64,000 nucleotides of DNA from JAICUF01 sp038250675 (lineage in GTDB: Bacteria > Gemmatimonadota > Gemmatimonadetes > Gemmatimonadales > GWC2-71-9). The stretch covers positions 1-64,000 of the forward strand of contig JBBSCB010000002.1 in NCBI GenBank assembly GCA_038250675.1, read 5' to 3'. Below the pieces are notes generated by a model. The model was not told the origin of the DNA. It searched no databases and saw only the letters and a program-made list of their open reading frames with translations. Below, piece after piece: positions 26,836-35,342 of this stretch. The translations under genes were made by a program, and so were the position numbers. Position 1 is the stretch's first letter. Each line of letters begins with the position of its first letter.

Positions 26836-28689
26836 CTACCGTCCGGCGACAATCGGGAAGACCACCTGCGACTCCGGCTCGCTGAGCACCACCAGCCGAT
26901 AGCGCCCCGGCGATGGTGTCCACTCGAAATCATAGGTTTCCCCCACCCGGACGGGCTGCACGGCGGGCCGGGCGAGGGACTGGCCCGGCGGAAGATCGGC
27001 GCCGTCCTTGGCCACCGGGCGCCAGCCCACCAGGGTCGTGTCGCGGAGCAGTCTCACAGTTACGCGCGCGGCAAACTGCATGTTGATGAGCCGCAGCCGG
27101 TGCGGGATGCCCGCGCGCCAGTGCTGCGGGGCCGGCAGCGAATCGCCGTTGACGAGCAGGTGCGGCGGATCTGCCGGGCCATCGCTGCCGGCGATGAAAA
27201 CGTGGTCGACGGCCGGCTGGAACCGATGGCCCGGCTCCAGCACCACGATGGCGCCGTACATTCCGGCCGTCAGCTGAGCCAGGTCGTTCATGTGGGTATG
27301 GTAGATGAACGTGCCGGCCCGGGCGAGCGTGAGGTGGGCATCGAAGGAAGCTCCCGGCGCGATCCACGGCGCCCGGCGGGCTCCAACGCCGCTCCAGCCC
27401 GCCACGCCGTCGGACCAGCTCTCCAGCTCCAGCCCGTGCCAGTGCACCGCCGTGGCCTCGCTGAGGCGATTGACGACGCGGACCGTGGCCGGCTCGCCCC
27501 GTGTCAGCACCAGCACGGGCCCCGGGATCGCCACCGAATCGCGCGCGGGCGGGTGGTCGCCGCGCTGCAGCACGTACCCGCGCGTCACCGGAGCACGGCC
27601 GCGGCGCGGGCCCTGCTGCACATACAGGCGAAGCAGGTGCGGCGCCCCGACGGCGGCCGGCGCCGCGCCCGACCCCGGCGCCACACTGATGCCGAGCACC
27701 AGCCCGGCCATGTGCCGCTCAGGGTCATGTGCCATGCGCATCGCCGTGTCCTGCTCGGCCGGTGCCTCCAGCGTGGCATCGACGGTCACGTGGTACCCGA
27801 TATGGCAGTGAAACAGCCAGTTGCCCTCCCGCTCGGGTACCCAGGTGATCGCCATCGTCGAGAACGCCGTCATCGGTTCCGTCACGGCCAGTCGCCGCTC
27901 CGCGGGCGCGTAGACGGTATCCGCCCCGACATCCCCGCGCGAATCGACCCGGAAGAAAAAGCCGTGCAGGTGCATCGGATGCCCGCGGCCGTTGGCGTTG
28001 ACCCAGCGCCAGCGCAGCGTATCGCCCACCGTCGCCGTGATCCGCTCATCGTAGGGCCAGGAGCGGCCATTGATCGTCAGCGCATTGATGTAGCGCGTCG
28101 AATCCACCTGTCGGCCCCAGACGTTCATGACGAACACCCGGTCGGGTGGGACCGGACCCGGCGGATCCACGATGAAGGCGCCACCCGTCGTTTCGCGTTC
28201 GTCATCGACGTCGACCTTGTGCCGCCCCAGCACCGCGCCGTAGAGGTAGGTGCCGGGCAGACCGGCGACGAAGTGCACCGCCGCGCGCTCGCCCGGGTGG
28301 AGCACCACCGAATCGGCCGCCGCGCCCGGGTGCGGCGCCAGGCCGTGCCAGACGATCGTCGAATCGGTGAGCGCGTTGTACAGGTGGGCGATCACGATGG
28401 TACCGACGCGCACCCGGATCAGCGGTGCGGGAATCTCGGGCGGCCGACCTTCCTCACCGATGGCCGCCACCTCGATGCCGGCTCCGCTGTCGGCCTCGGG
28501 ATGCCACCGCGCCATGGCAACCGCGAGATGGACCTCGAAGCTGTCCCCGACCATGCGGCCCGCCGGTGTTCGATTGTCGTTGGGATGCACCTCGGGCAGC
28601 ACGGAGCCGCGCTCGCGGGCACCGCCCACCAGCAGCGCCGCGACGGCGACGAGCAGCGTCGAACGGCGCCCGAACCGGACGGAAGTCAC
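26836..28689 (-). CDS. Multicopper oxidase with rearranged domain order
   Basis: Cupredoxin-repeat oxidase of about 617 residues from a GTG at 28689. The N-terminus VRFGRRSTLLVAVAALLVGG could be a Tat or Sec signal. Four cupredoxin domains are visible. The first has lost most ligands (VWHG without its first His; GTYLYGAV where YHSH is expected). The second carries HPMHLHG (237-243) and HCHIGYH (294-300), the type-1 site and half of the trinuclear site. The third carries HWHG (416-419) and YHTH (about 463-466). The fourth lacks ligands. Thus motifs 3-4 precede motifs 1-2, the reverse of laccases. Likely copper or phenol oxidation in the envelope. Confidence 0.8.
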   Translation of the reverse strand: MTSVRFGRRSTLLVAVAALLVGGARERGSVLPEVHPNDNRTPAGRMVGDSFEVHLAVAMARWHPEADSGAGIEVAAIGEEGRPPEIPAPLIRVRVGTIVIAHLYNALTDSTIVWHGLAPHPGAAADSVVLHPGERAAVHFVAGLPGTYLYGAVLGRHKVDVDDERETTGGAFIVDPPGPVPPDRVFVMNVWGRQVDSTRYINALTINGRSWPYDERITATVGDTLRWRWVNANGRGHPMHLHGFFFRVDSRGDVGADTVYAPAERRLAVTEPMTAFSTMAITWVPEREGNWLFHCHIGYHVTVDATLEAPAEQDTAMRMAHDPERHMAGLVLGISVAPGSGAAPAAVGAPHLLRLYVQQGPRRGRAPVTRGYVLQRGDHPPARDSVAIPGPVLVLTRGEPATVRVVNRLSEATAVHWHGLELESWSDGVAGWSGVGARRAPWIAPGASFDAHLTLARAGTFIYHTHMNDLAQLTAGMYGAIVVLEPGHRFQPAVDHVFIAGSDGPADPPHLLVNGDSLPAPQHWRAGIPHRLRLINMQFAARVTVRLLRDTTLVGWRPVAKDGADLPPGQSLARPAVQPVRVGETYDFEWTPSPGRYRLVVLSEPESQVVFPIVAGR

Positions 28690-28763
28690 CGCGGATGGCC
28701 TTTGCAGGGGTCCCGCAACGTACGGCCCGGTACGGGCGCACGCCATCCCGCGGTACGGGTCGC

Positions 28764-28793
28764 TTGTTCCCGGTGGCCGCTCCGGCCTATGAT
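28764..28793 (+). promoter_or_regulatory. Promoter of pgm
   Basis: Plus strand: -35 TTGTTC (28764-28769), 18-bp spacer, -10 TATGAT (28788-28793), giving a leader of about 15 nt before the ATG at 28815. It lies in the 125-bp divergent gap with the multicopper oxidase gene. Confidence 0.5.
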
Positions 28794-28814
28794 CCGGCTG
28801 GAATGGAGGCGCCA

Positions 28815-30467
28815 ATGGACCCACGCGCAGGCCGGCCCGCGCCGGCCGAACTGCTGATCGACCCGGCCCGGCTCGAGGACGAATACTACGCCCGCCGGCC
28901 CGACCCGGACGATCCGCAGCAGCAGGTGAGCTTCGGCACCAGCGGGCATCGCGGCACGCCGCTCGACGGCAGCTTCACCGAAGCCCACATCCTGGCCATC
29001 ACCCAGGCCATCTGCGAATACCGGCGGGATCACCAGATCACCGGTCCGGTCTACCTCGGCCGGGACACGCATGCCGTCTCGGGGCCGGCCGAGCGCACCG
29101 CACTCGAGGTGCTGGCCGGCAACGGCGCCGCGGTGATCATGCAGGCCGGTGACGGATTTACCCCCACACCGGTCATCTCGCGCGCCATTCTCGCCCACAA
29201 TGCCGCCGGTCCCGCCGCGCGCGCCGATGGCATCGTCGTCACGCCATCGCACAACCCGCCGGCCGATGGTGGATTCAAGTACAACCCGCCGGATGGCGGC
29301 CCCGCCGACACCGGCATCACCCGCTGGATCCAGGACCGCGCCAACGCGCTGCTCCGGACCGGCAATCGCGGGGTCCGCCGGCTGACGCTGGAGCGGGCCC
29401 GCGGCGCCGAGACGACGACAGCCATTGACCTTGTCGCACCCTACGTCGAGGCGCTGGCGCAGGCGATCGACCTGGAGGCGATCCGCCGGTCGGGCCTGCA
29501 TATCGGGGTGGATCCGCTGGGCGGCGCGTCGCTGGCCTACTGGCCGCGCATTGCCGAGCGATACGGGCTCGACCTCACCGTCGTCAACCAGGCGCTCGAT
29601 CCGAGATTTGCGTTCATGCCGTTGGACCACGACGGCACGATCCGGATGGATTGTTCCAGCCCATGGGCCATGGCCAACCTGGTCAAGCTGAAGGATCGCT
29701 ATGACGTCGCGTGGGGCAACGACCCCGATGCGGATCGTCACGGCATCGTGACGCCCTCGGCGGGGCTGCTCAATCCCAACCACTACTTGTCGGTGGCGAT
29801 TCACTTTCTGCTGGCGCACCGGGACGGCTGGCCGCGCGCCGCGACGATCGGCAAGACGCTCGTGTCGAGCGCGCTGATCGATCGCGTGGTGGCGGAGGCC
29901 GGCCGAACGCTGTACGAGGTGCCGGTGGGGTTCAAGTGGTTCGCGCACGGGCTGTTTGACGGGAGCTGCTGCTTTGGCGGCGAGGAGAGTGCCGGCGCCA
30001 GTTTCCTGCGTCGGGACGGCGGCGTCTGGACTACCGACAAGGATGGACTGCTGCTGGGGCTCCTGGCCGCGGAGATCACCGCCATCACCGGCCGGGATCC
30101 GGGCCGGCACTACGAGGAGCTGACGGCGCGACTGGGGGCGCCGGTCTACACGCGCATCGACACGCCGTGCACCGCGGAGGAGAAGGCCGGCTTTGCCAGG
30201 GTGACGCCGGCAACGATCGATGCCGACGTGCTGGCCGGCGATCCCGTCACCGCCACGCTCACCCGCGCGCCCGGCAACGACGCCCCGATCGGCGGGATCA
30301 AGGTCACAACGGCCAGCGGCTGGTTTGCCGCGCGGCCCTCGGGCACCGAGGACGTCTACAAGCTTTACGCCGAAAGCTTCCGCGACGCCACGCACCTCGA
30401 GCGGATCGTGACGGAGGCGGGCGCCATGCTGGCCCGCGCCCTTGCTGGGCCCGGCCCCGGGCACTGA
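28815..30467 (+). CDS. pgm: Phosphoglucomutase (alpha-D-glucose phosphate-specific)
   Basis: Interconverts glucose 1- and 6-phosphates. The 550 residues are close to E. coli Pgm (546). FGTSGHRGTPLDGSF near the N-terminus, catalytic phospho-Ser in TPSHNPP, metal-binding DPDADRHG, sugar-binding GGEESAGASFLRRDG, and the C-terminal phosphate site RPSGTEDVYKLYAES are all present. GGAGG lies 7 nt before the ATG at 28815; another ATG 12 nt upstream lacks such a site. Links glycogen or trehalose metabolism to the pentose-phosphate operon. Convergent with corA. Confidence 0.95.
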   Translation: MDPRAGRPAPAELLIDPARLEDEYYARRPDPDDPQQQVSFGTSGHRGTPLDGSFTEAHILAITQAICEYRRDHQITGPVYLGRDTHAVSGPAERTALEVLAGNGAAVIMQAGDGFTPTPVISRAILAHNAAGPAARADGIVVTPSHNPPADGGFKYNPPDGGPADTGITRWIQDRANALLRTGNRGVRRLTLERARGAETTTAIDLVAPYVEALAQAIDLEAIRRSGLHIGVDPLGGASLAYWPRIAERYGLDLTVVNQALDPRFAFMPLDHDGTIRMDCSSPWAMANLVKLKDRYDVAWGNDPDADRHGIVTPSAGLLNPNHYLSVAIHFLLAHRDGWPRAATIGKTLVSSALIDRVVAEAGRTLYEVPVGFKWFAHGLFDGSCCFGGEESAGASFLRRDGGVWTTDKDGLLLGLLAAEITAITGRDPGRHYEELTARLGAPVYTRIDTPCTAEEKAGFARVTPATIDADVLAGDPVTATLTRAPGNDAPIGGIKVTTASGWFAARPSGTEDVYKLYAESFRDATHLERIVTEAGAMLARALAGPGPGH

Positions 30468-30482
30468 CGGATCTGCCGGAAG

Positions 30483-31622
30483 TCAGGTGTCGTCGTCCTC
30501 GCCCGGCGGCTCGCGACGCCCGATCCATCCGCGGCCGCGGAAATACATGACCATGGCCAGCGCGATGGCCAGCATGACGAGCAGGAGCGCCGGATAGGCC
30601 CAGTGGACGCCCAGCTCCGGCAGGTAGCGGAAGTTCATCCCATAGAGACCGGCCAGGAACGTCAGCGGGATGAAGATGCTGGACATGATCGTCAGCACCT
30701 TCATCACTTCGTTGGTCCGCTGACTCATGCTGGACAGGTACAGGTCCATCAGACTCGACGCGAGCTCGCGGTAGGTCTCCAGCACGTCCGCGATGTGCAC
30801 CGCGTGGTCGTGACAGTCGCGGAGATACTCCCGGACCGCGGAGCTCACGAGCGGAGAATCTTCCCGGATGAGCGCCTGCACCGCCTCGCGCTGGGGCCAC
30901 ACCGCGCGGCGCAGTGCGAGGAGATCGCGCCGCATCCGGTGCACCCGTCGCATCCCCTCCGGCGAGGGGCGAAACAGGATCCGGTCCTCGAGCGCGTGCA
31001 TCTGCTCCCCCAGCGCCTCGATCACTGGATAGTAGCCGTCGATGACCGTGTCGATGATGGCGTACGCCAGATAGTCGGCGCCGAGCCGGCGGATCTGGCC
31101 CTTGCCCGCACGGATGCGGGCCCGGACCGTGTCGAGCACGTCGCCGGGCAGCTCCTGGAGTGTGAGGACATAGTTGCGCCCGATGAACACGCTGATCTGT
31201 TCGGCCGTGATCTCGCCGGTCTCGCCCAGGCGCACCATCCGCGTGATGAAGAGCTGCTGCCGCTCGTAGGCCTCCGACTTGGGCCGCTGCGGCACGTTCA
31301 CGGCATCCTCGAGCGCCAGCGGGTGGAGGCCGAACACGTCGCCGATGGTGCGGAGCACGGTCTCGTCGCCCAGCCCCTGCACGTCCACCCACACGACGCC
31401 GTCCCGGTCCAGCTCCGCCGTCAGCGCGCTGGCGTCGGGAACGTCACGCTCCTCGACGCCGGACTCGGTGTAGGCGATCAGGTGGATGTCGGGCGGCGGC
31501 GATTCCGGGGCGACGGCCAAGGTGCCCGGGGCCGCGCCGACCGGGGCCCGGTGCTTGGCAAAGCTGAGGAGGCGGGAGGCGACGCGGATGCGGCGGATGA
31601 TGCGGGGGGTTCGGCGCGACAT
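30483..31622 (-). CDS. corA: CorA-type Mg/Co transporter
   Basis: Inner-membrane divalent-cation channel of 379 residues. A large cytosolic alpha/beta and helical domain is followed by two C-terminal membrane helices. The signature YGMNF lies at the end of the first helix, and the loop ELGVHWAYP carries acidic residues. The ATG at 31622 is supported by the basic N-terminus; upstream codons fall in the AT-rich promoter region. It is divergent from padR, and the large PadR-like operator lies in their shared 107-bp gap. Confidence 0.9.
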   Translation of the reverse strand: MSRRTPRIIRRIRVASRLLSFAKHRAPVGAAPGTLAVAPESPPPDIHLIAYTESGVEERDVPDASALTAELDRDGVVWVDVQGLGDETVLRTIGDVFGLHPLALEDAVNVPQRPKSEAYERQQLFITRMVRLGETGEITAEQISVFIGRNYVLTLQELPGDVLDTVRARIRAGKGQIRRLGADYLAYAIIDTVIDGYYPVIEALGEQMHALEDRILFRPSPEGMRRVHRMRRDLLALRRAVWPQREAVQALIREDSPLVSSAVREYLRDCHDHAVHIADVLETYRELASSLMDLYLSSMSQRTNEVMKVLTIMSSIFIPLTFLAGLYGMNFRYLPELGVHWAYPALLLVMLAIALAMVMYFRGRGWIGRREPPGEDDDT

Positions 31623-31658
31623 ACTGCAACCTACGCCGGTCGGCGGGTGAAGGGACCC

Positions 31659-31687
31659 TTGACGCCATTGGCGACATACCGTACGAT
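31659..31687 (+). promoter_or_regulatory. padR promoter
   Basis: Plus strand: -35 TTGACG (31659-31664), 17-bp spacer, -10 TACGAT (31682-31687). The -10 box lies inside the palindromic operator, so binding there would block RNA polymerase. Confidence 0.6.
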
Positions 31688-31709
31688 ATATCGGCCAATA
31701 TGTCGTACG
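31680..31709. promoter_or_regulatory. Palindromic PadR operator
   Basis: Arms CGTACGATATAT (31680-31691) and ATATGTCGTACG (31698-31709) form a dyad with one mismatch in 12 around CGGCCA. The site covers the -10 box and likely start of padR and sits between padR and corA. PadR regulators usually repress themselves from such AT-rich dyads, so autoregulation is the natural reading. Confidence 0.65.
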
Positions 31710-31729
31710 ATACTTCGCCAGGAGGCGGT

Positions 31730-32311
31730 ATGAGCAGTGCGCGAGAGGATTGGGGGTTCGGGCCGGGGTTTCCATTCGGGCCCGGCGGGTGGGGCGGCCG
31801 CGGCGGGCCGCGGGGGCCGCGTCGGCGCGGTCCGATGTTCGGGGCCGGTGAGGTGAAGTTCGTGATCCTGCGGCTGCTCAAGGAAAAGCCGCGGCACGGC
31901 TACGAAGTGATCAAGGCGCTGGAGGAGAAGATGGGCGGGTGCTACACGGCCTCCGCCGGCACCGTCTACCCCACCCTGCAGCTGCTCGAGGACGAGGGGT
32001 ACGTCCGCGCCGAGGATACCGACGGCAAGAAAGTCTATCACGTGACGCCTGAGGGCGAGCGCTATCTCGAGGAGCACCGCGATCTGCTGGACGAGATCAT
32101 CGACCGCGTGCGCGAGACGGTGCGGGACTTTACCGGCGGCGGCATCGGCGAGGTGCAGGGCGCCTTTGCCCGGCTCGCCGGCGTGACGTTCAAGCGCGCG
32201 TGGCGGCGCGGTCCGGAGGACGCCGCACTCAAGCGCGTGGCCGAGATCCTCCGCAAGGCCGCCGACGACGTTGAGGCGGCGTGGCAGGCGGGCACGGCGG
32301 CGGCGGAATAG
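31730..32311 (+). CDS. PadR-family transcriptional regulator
   Basis: A 193-residue regulator. Residues 1-40 are a low-complexity Gly/Pro/Arg/Phe-rich tail. The winged helix (about 42-120) shows VKFVILRLLKEKPRHGYEV, SAGTVYPTLQLLEDEGYV and KKVYHVTPEGERYLEE, the PadR signature. A C-terminal helical dimerisation region follows. The strong AGGAGGCGGT before the ATG at 31730 fixes the start. The ligand is unknown. Its operator is shared with the corA upstream region, so CorA or membrane-stress control is possible but not shown. Confidence 0.88.
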   Translation: MSSAREDWGFGPGFPFGPGGWGGRGGPRGPRRRGPMFGAGEVKFVILRLLKEKPRHGYEVIKALEEKMGGCYTASAGTVYPTLQLLEDEGYVRAEDTDGKKVYHVTPEGERYLEEHRDLLDEIIDRVRETVRDFTGGGIGEVQGAFARLAGVTFKRAWRRGPEDAALKRVAEILRKAADDVEAAWQAGTAAAE

Positions 32312-32392
32312 CTCGCATGCGCTTGGGCAATCTCTTCGGGATCATTCCGGTCCACTCGGCTTCATGACGGGGCCGCCGGCTTTCCAAGCCGT

Positions 32393-32415
32393 GCGGCCGC
32401 CGCGGGGGCGGCCGC
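32393..32415. terminator. Hairpin between convergent padR and prfC
   Basis: Perfect 9-bp arms GCGGCCGCC/GGCGGCCGC around GCGGG, directly abutting the prfC stop codon at 32416. No U-tract. It probably separates the two convergent transcripts and resembles the GCGGCCGC hairpins at the left edge of the window. Confidence 0.5.
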
Positions 32416-34008
32416 CTACGGCGCGGCCTCGAGAAATTCCACCGGTGATTCGCGCTGCATCGATGAGCGCAGCAGCCATTCGCTCTCGAAGATGATCACC
32501 GGGTTGTTCCACGCGTCGAAGAGCCGCATGCGGCCCTGCTCGCCGGCAATGTGTTCGATCTCCGCCACCGGTCCCACTACCCAGCGCGGGTAGCGATAGC
32601 TGATCGGCTCGAGGCGGCAGCGCACGCCATACTCGTGCTCCAGGCGGTGGAGCATCACGTCGAACTGCAGCATCCCCACGGCACCTACGATCGGCATGGG
32701 CCCGGCCACTTCGGTCGCCTGGGTGTAGAAGACCTGCGCGGCGCCTTCCTCGGTCAGCTGGCGCAGTCCCGCGTCGAGCTGCTTGCGGCGCATCGGATCG
32801 GACAGCACCACGCGGGCAAAGTGCTCCGGCGGAAACCGCGGGATGTCGCTGAACTCGAGGTCCTCCCGTTCGGACAGCGTGTCGCCGATGCGCAGCATCC
32901 CCCGATCCAGGATCCCCACCACATCCCCCGGCCACGCCTCCTCGATGACGGTGCGCTCGCGGGCCATGAACTGCTGCGGCGCGGTGAGCCGCAGGGTCTT
33001 CCCGGTGCGGACGTGACGCACCGGCATGCCGGCCTCGAAGCGCCCGGAGCAGACCCGCACGAAGGCGATCCGGTCACGATGCTTGGGGTCCATGTTCGCC
33101 TGGATCTTGAAGACGAACCCGGTAAAGTCGGGCCGGTCGGGGGGCACCGGGCCGATAGTGGACTGATGGGCCAGCGGTGGCGGAGCGAGTTCGAGGAATT
33201 CGCGGAAGAACGGCTCGACCCCAAAATTAGTCAGGGCACTGGCAAAGAAGACCGGCGTCAGCCGTCCGGCCAGGATCTCGCCATGATCAAACGGGTGCCC
33301 CGCCCCATCCAGCAGATCCACATCGTGCCGGAGCTGGTCGTGGGCGTCGTGTCCCAGCAGTTCCCGGATGGCCGGGCTGTCGAGCGTGCCCACGTGCACG
33401 GCGGCGCGGCGCGCGCCGTGATGCTCGTCGCGACCAAAGAGATGGATGTATCGCTGGCGCCGGTCATAGACGCCGGCAAATGCGCCGTCCCGATGAATGG
33501 GCCAGGTGACCGCGTGGCAGGCGATGCCGAGATCCGCTTCGACATCCCCGATGAGCGTGAGCGGGTCCTCACCGGCACGATCGCACTTGTTGACCAGCGT
33601 GAAGATCGGCATCCGGCGGCGCTTGCAGACCTCGAAGAGCTGGCGGGTGCGATCCTCGACCCCGCGGCGGTTGTCGAGCAGCATGACCGCGCTGTCAGCC
33701 GCCACCAGTGTCCGATAGGTATCCTCGGAGAAGTCCTCGTGGCCCGGCGTGTCGAGGAGGTTGATCTCGTAGCCGTCGAACTCGAACTGCATCACGCTGG
33801 AGGTGACCGAGATGCCTCGCTCCTGCTCCAGCTTCATCCAGTCCGACGTGGCGTGCCGCTGGGCACGACGCGCCTTGACCGAGCCGGCGAGGTGAATCGC
33901 GCCGCCGTACAGCAGCAGCTTCTCCGTGAGCGTGGTCTTGCCCGCGTCCGGATGGCTGATGATGGCGAACGTCCGCCGGCGGCGGATGGCTTCTTCCAGG
34001 TGCTCCAC
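32416..34008 (-). CDS. prfC: Peptide chain release factor 3
   Basis: Translation GTPase that removes RF1/RF2 from the ribosome after termination. The 530 residues are near the E. coli length (529). G1 SHPDAGKTTLTEK, G2 region ERGISVTSSV, G3 DTPGHEDFSEDTYRTL, G4 NKCD, then the RF3-type domains II-III with GAVGMLQFDV. The RF3-typical DRAGEDPL and the EYGVRC segments separate it from EF-G. The GTG start at 34008 is preceded by AGGAGACC. A hairpin upstream isolates it from the glycosylase gene. Confidence 0.94.
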   Translation of the reverse strand: MEHLEEAIRRRRTFAIISHPDAGKTTLTEKLLLYGGAIHLAGSVKARRAQRHATSDWMKLEQERGISVTSSVMQFEFDGYEINLLDTPGHEDFSEDTYRTLVAADSAVMLLDNRRGVEDRTRQLFEVCKRRRMPIFTLVNKCDRAGEDPLTLIGDVEADLGIACHAVTWPIHRDGAFAGVYDRRQRYIHLFGRDEHHGARRAAVHVGTLDSPAIRELLGHDAHDQLRHDVDLLDGAGHPFDHGEILAGRLTPVFFASALTNFGVEPFFREFLELAPPPLAHQSTIGPVPPDRPDFTGFVFKIQANMDPKHRDRIAFVRVCSGRFEAGMPVRHVRTGKTLRLTAPQQFMARERTVIEEAWPGDVVGILDRGMLRIGDTLSEREDLEFSDIPRFPPEHFARVVLSDPMRRKQLDAGLRQLTEEGAAQVFYTQATEVAGPMPIVGAVGMLQFDVMLHRLEHEYGVRCRLEPISYRYPRWVVGPVAEIEHIAGEQGRMRLFDAWNNPVIIFESEWLLRSSMQRESPVEFLEAAP

Positions 34009-34036
34009 TCACGGTCTCCTGACGGCGTCCCCGCAC

Positions 34037-34071
34037 GAACGCCCCGCAGGCAGATGGCCTGCGGGGCGTTC
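34037..34071. terminator. 15-bp hairpin upstream of prfC
   Basis: Perfect arms GAACGCCCCGCAGGC and GCCTGCGGGGCGTTC around AGATG, lying between the stop of the glycosylase gene and the prfC start, both on the minus strand. No U-run follows. Likely ends the glycosylase transcript. Confidence 0.6.
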
Positions 34072-34139
34072 CGGCGGTACCGGCGCGATGCGCCTGCGCC
34101 TGAAAACTAACCGGATCGGGGCAGCCGCGCGGCGGCCGA

Positions 34140-35039
34140 TCACTGCCCCAGCCGGGCGTCCCATTCATCGAGCGAACGGGGCCAGTCGTCCTTGAGCAGC
34201 CGGGACAGCGCACGATCGGCGAGGAGCCGGCCGCCGGTCTGGCAGGTGGCGCAGTAGTTGGCCTCGTTCTCGGCGTACCGGATCCGCTGCACCGGCGAGC
34301 CGCAGACCGGACACGCCTCGCGGTAGCGGCCATGCACCGCCATGCCGGGACGAAATGCGGTCACCTTTTCCGGAAACCCGTCGCCCACGTCATCCCGGAG
34401 ACGCGCGGTCCAGCGCGTCAGCGTCTCCCGCGTGGCGAGGTACAGCCGGTCGACCTCCGCCGCATCGAGATTGCCGGTGACCTGCAGCGGCGAAAGCCGG
34501 GCGGCATGGAGAATCTCGTCGGAGTACGCGTTGCCGATCCCGGACAGGATCGTGGGATCGGTCAGGAATCGCTTCAGCGTGTGCCGCCTCGCGGCCACGG
34601 CGGCCGCAAAATCCGCCGTGGTCATGGTCAATGGCTCCAGTCCGCCCCGGTCGTGGGCGGCCAGCGCCGCGCGGCCTCGCACCAGCCAGAGGCCGGCCCG
34701 GTGCTTCTTGCCTTCCTCGGTGAAGAGGAGCGTCCCCGCGTCGAAGTCGAACGCCGCCAGCCCCCGCCCGCGCGGCAGCACCGCCCCGGCCAGCCGCCAG
34801 CGGAGCCGTCCGGCGATCATGAGATGCAGCACGACGAACAGCTCCTTGTCCAGCGCGATCACGACCCGCTTGCCGAGGTGGGTCACCCCCCGCACGCGAA
34901 GCCCCTCGGCGGCGGCCGGCGGTGGGTCCACCGACCGCAGCGCGAACGGCCCGCCGACGCGAATCCGCTCCAGCACGGCGCCGGCGAGCTGGCGCTGGAG
35001 CGCTTCCACGTAGACGGTGATGTCGGGCAGTTCGGGCAT
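34140..35039 (-). CDS. Fpg/Nei-family DNA glycosylase
   Basis: Base-excision repair glycosylase/AP lyase of 299 residues. The catalytic N-terminus is PELPDITVYVE after Met removal, with Pro1 and Glu2. A Lys-bearing beta hairpin with LGKRVVIAL, the helix-two-turn-helix LTDPTILSGIGNAYSDEILHAA, and a C-terminal zinc finger (CPVCGSPV with CATCQTGG) follow. The DITVYVEAL form differs somewhat from typical MutM, so the damage preference (8-oxoguanine or oxidised pyrimidines) is left open. The ATG at 35039 is fixed by the invariant PELP; a longer frame would remove the catalytic N-terminal Pro. Confidence 0.9.
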   Translation of the reverse strand: MPELPDITVYVEALQRQLAGAVLERIRVGGPFALRSVDPPPAAAEGLRVRGVTHLGKRVVIALDKELFVVLHLMIAGRLRWRLAGAVLPRGRGLAAFDFDAGTLLFTEEGKKHRAGLWLVRGRAALAAHDRGGLEPLTMTTADFAAAVAARRHTLKRFLTDPTILSGIGNAYSDEILHAARLSPLQVTGNLDAAEVDRLYLATRETLTRWTARLRDDVGDGFPEKVTAFRPGMAVHGRYREACPVCGSPVQRIRYAENEANYCATCQTGGRLLADRALSRLLKDDWPRSLDEWDARLGQ

Positions 35040-35342
35040 CGCCGCGGGCTCCGGTGGCGGACGACTCAATATGCGCATCCAGGCCGATCCCGGGAGCCGG
35101 TGGGCCGGGCGAGCGGCGGGCACGCGCCTGGCCCATAGGGCGCTCCAGCGCGGCGTGCGTGCCGGGGCAGCATGACCGGCCCGTGCGTTTCCGCGACGGA
35201 TCCCCGGAACCACGAGCGCTGCTCCGTAACCGGTCCGGCCCCGTCCATTCGGCCGCGCGGCCGCGCGGCCGCAAGCGGGCCCCGGCATATCCGTGATGGA
35301 GTGCCGGGGCCCGCTTTTCACATCGACCGATGGCGTCGCGGT
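35040..35342. other. Gene-free stretch between glycosylase and pilC
   Basis: About 300 bp with no believable gene. It holds the glycosylase 5' region, a GGCCGCGCGG-rich run near 35250-35272, and the pilC-side terminator hairpin. No clear promoter is recognised. Confidence 0.5.
35273..35316. terminator. 15-bp hairpin after the pil operon
   Basis: Perfect arms AAGCGGGCCCCGGCA and TGCCGGGGCCCGCTT with a 14-nt loop, 27 bp past the pilC stop. A run of T follows on the plus strand and A precedes on the minus strand, so it could work in both directions. It most likely ends the sprA-to-pilC transcript. Confidence 0.7.

Noticed and set aside
31730..31850. Gly/Arg-rich start of PadR as a repeat element
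   Set aside because: It is in frame after a strong ribosome-binding site, and such tails are common in PadR proteins.
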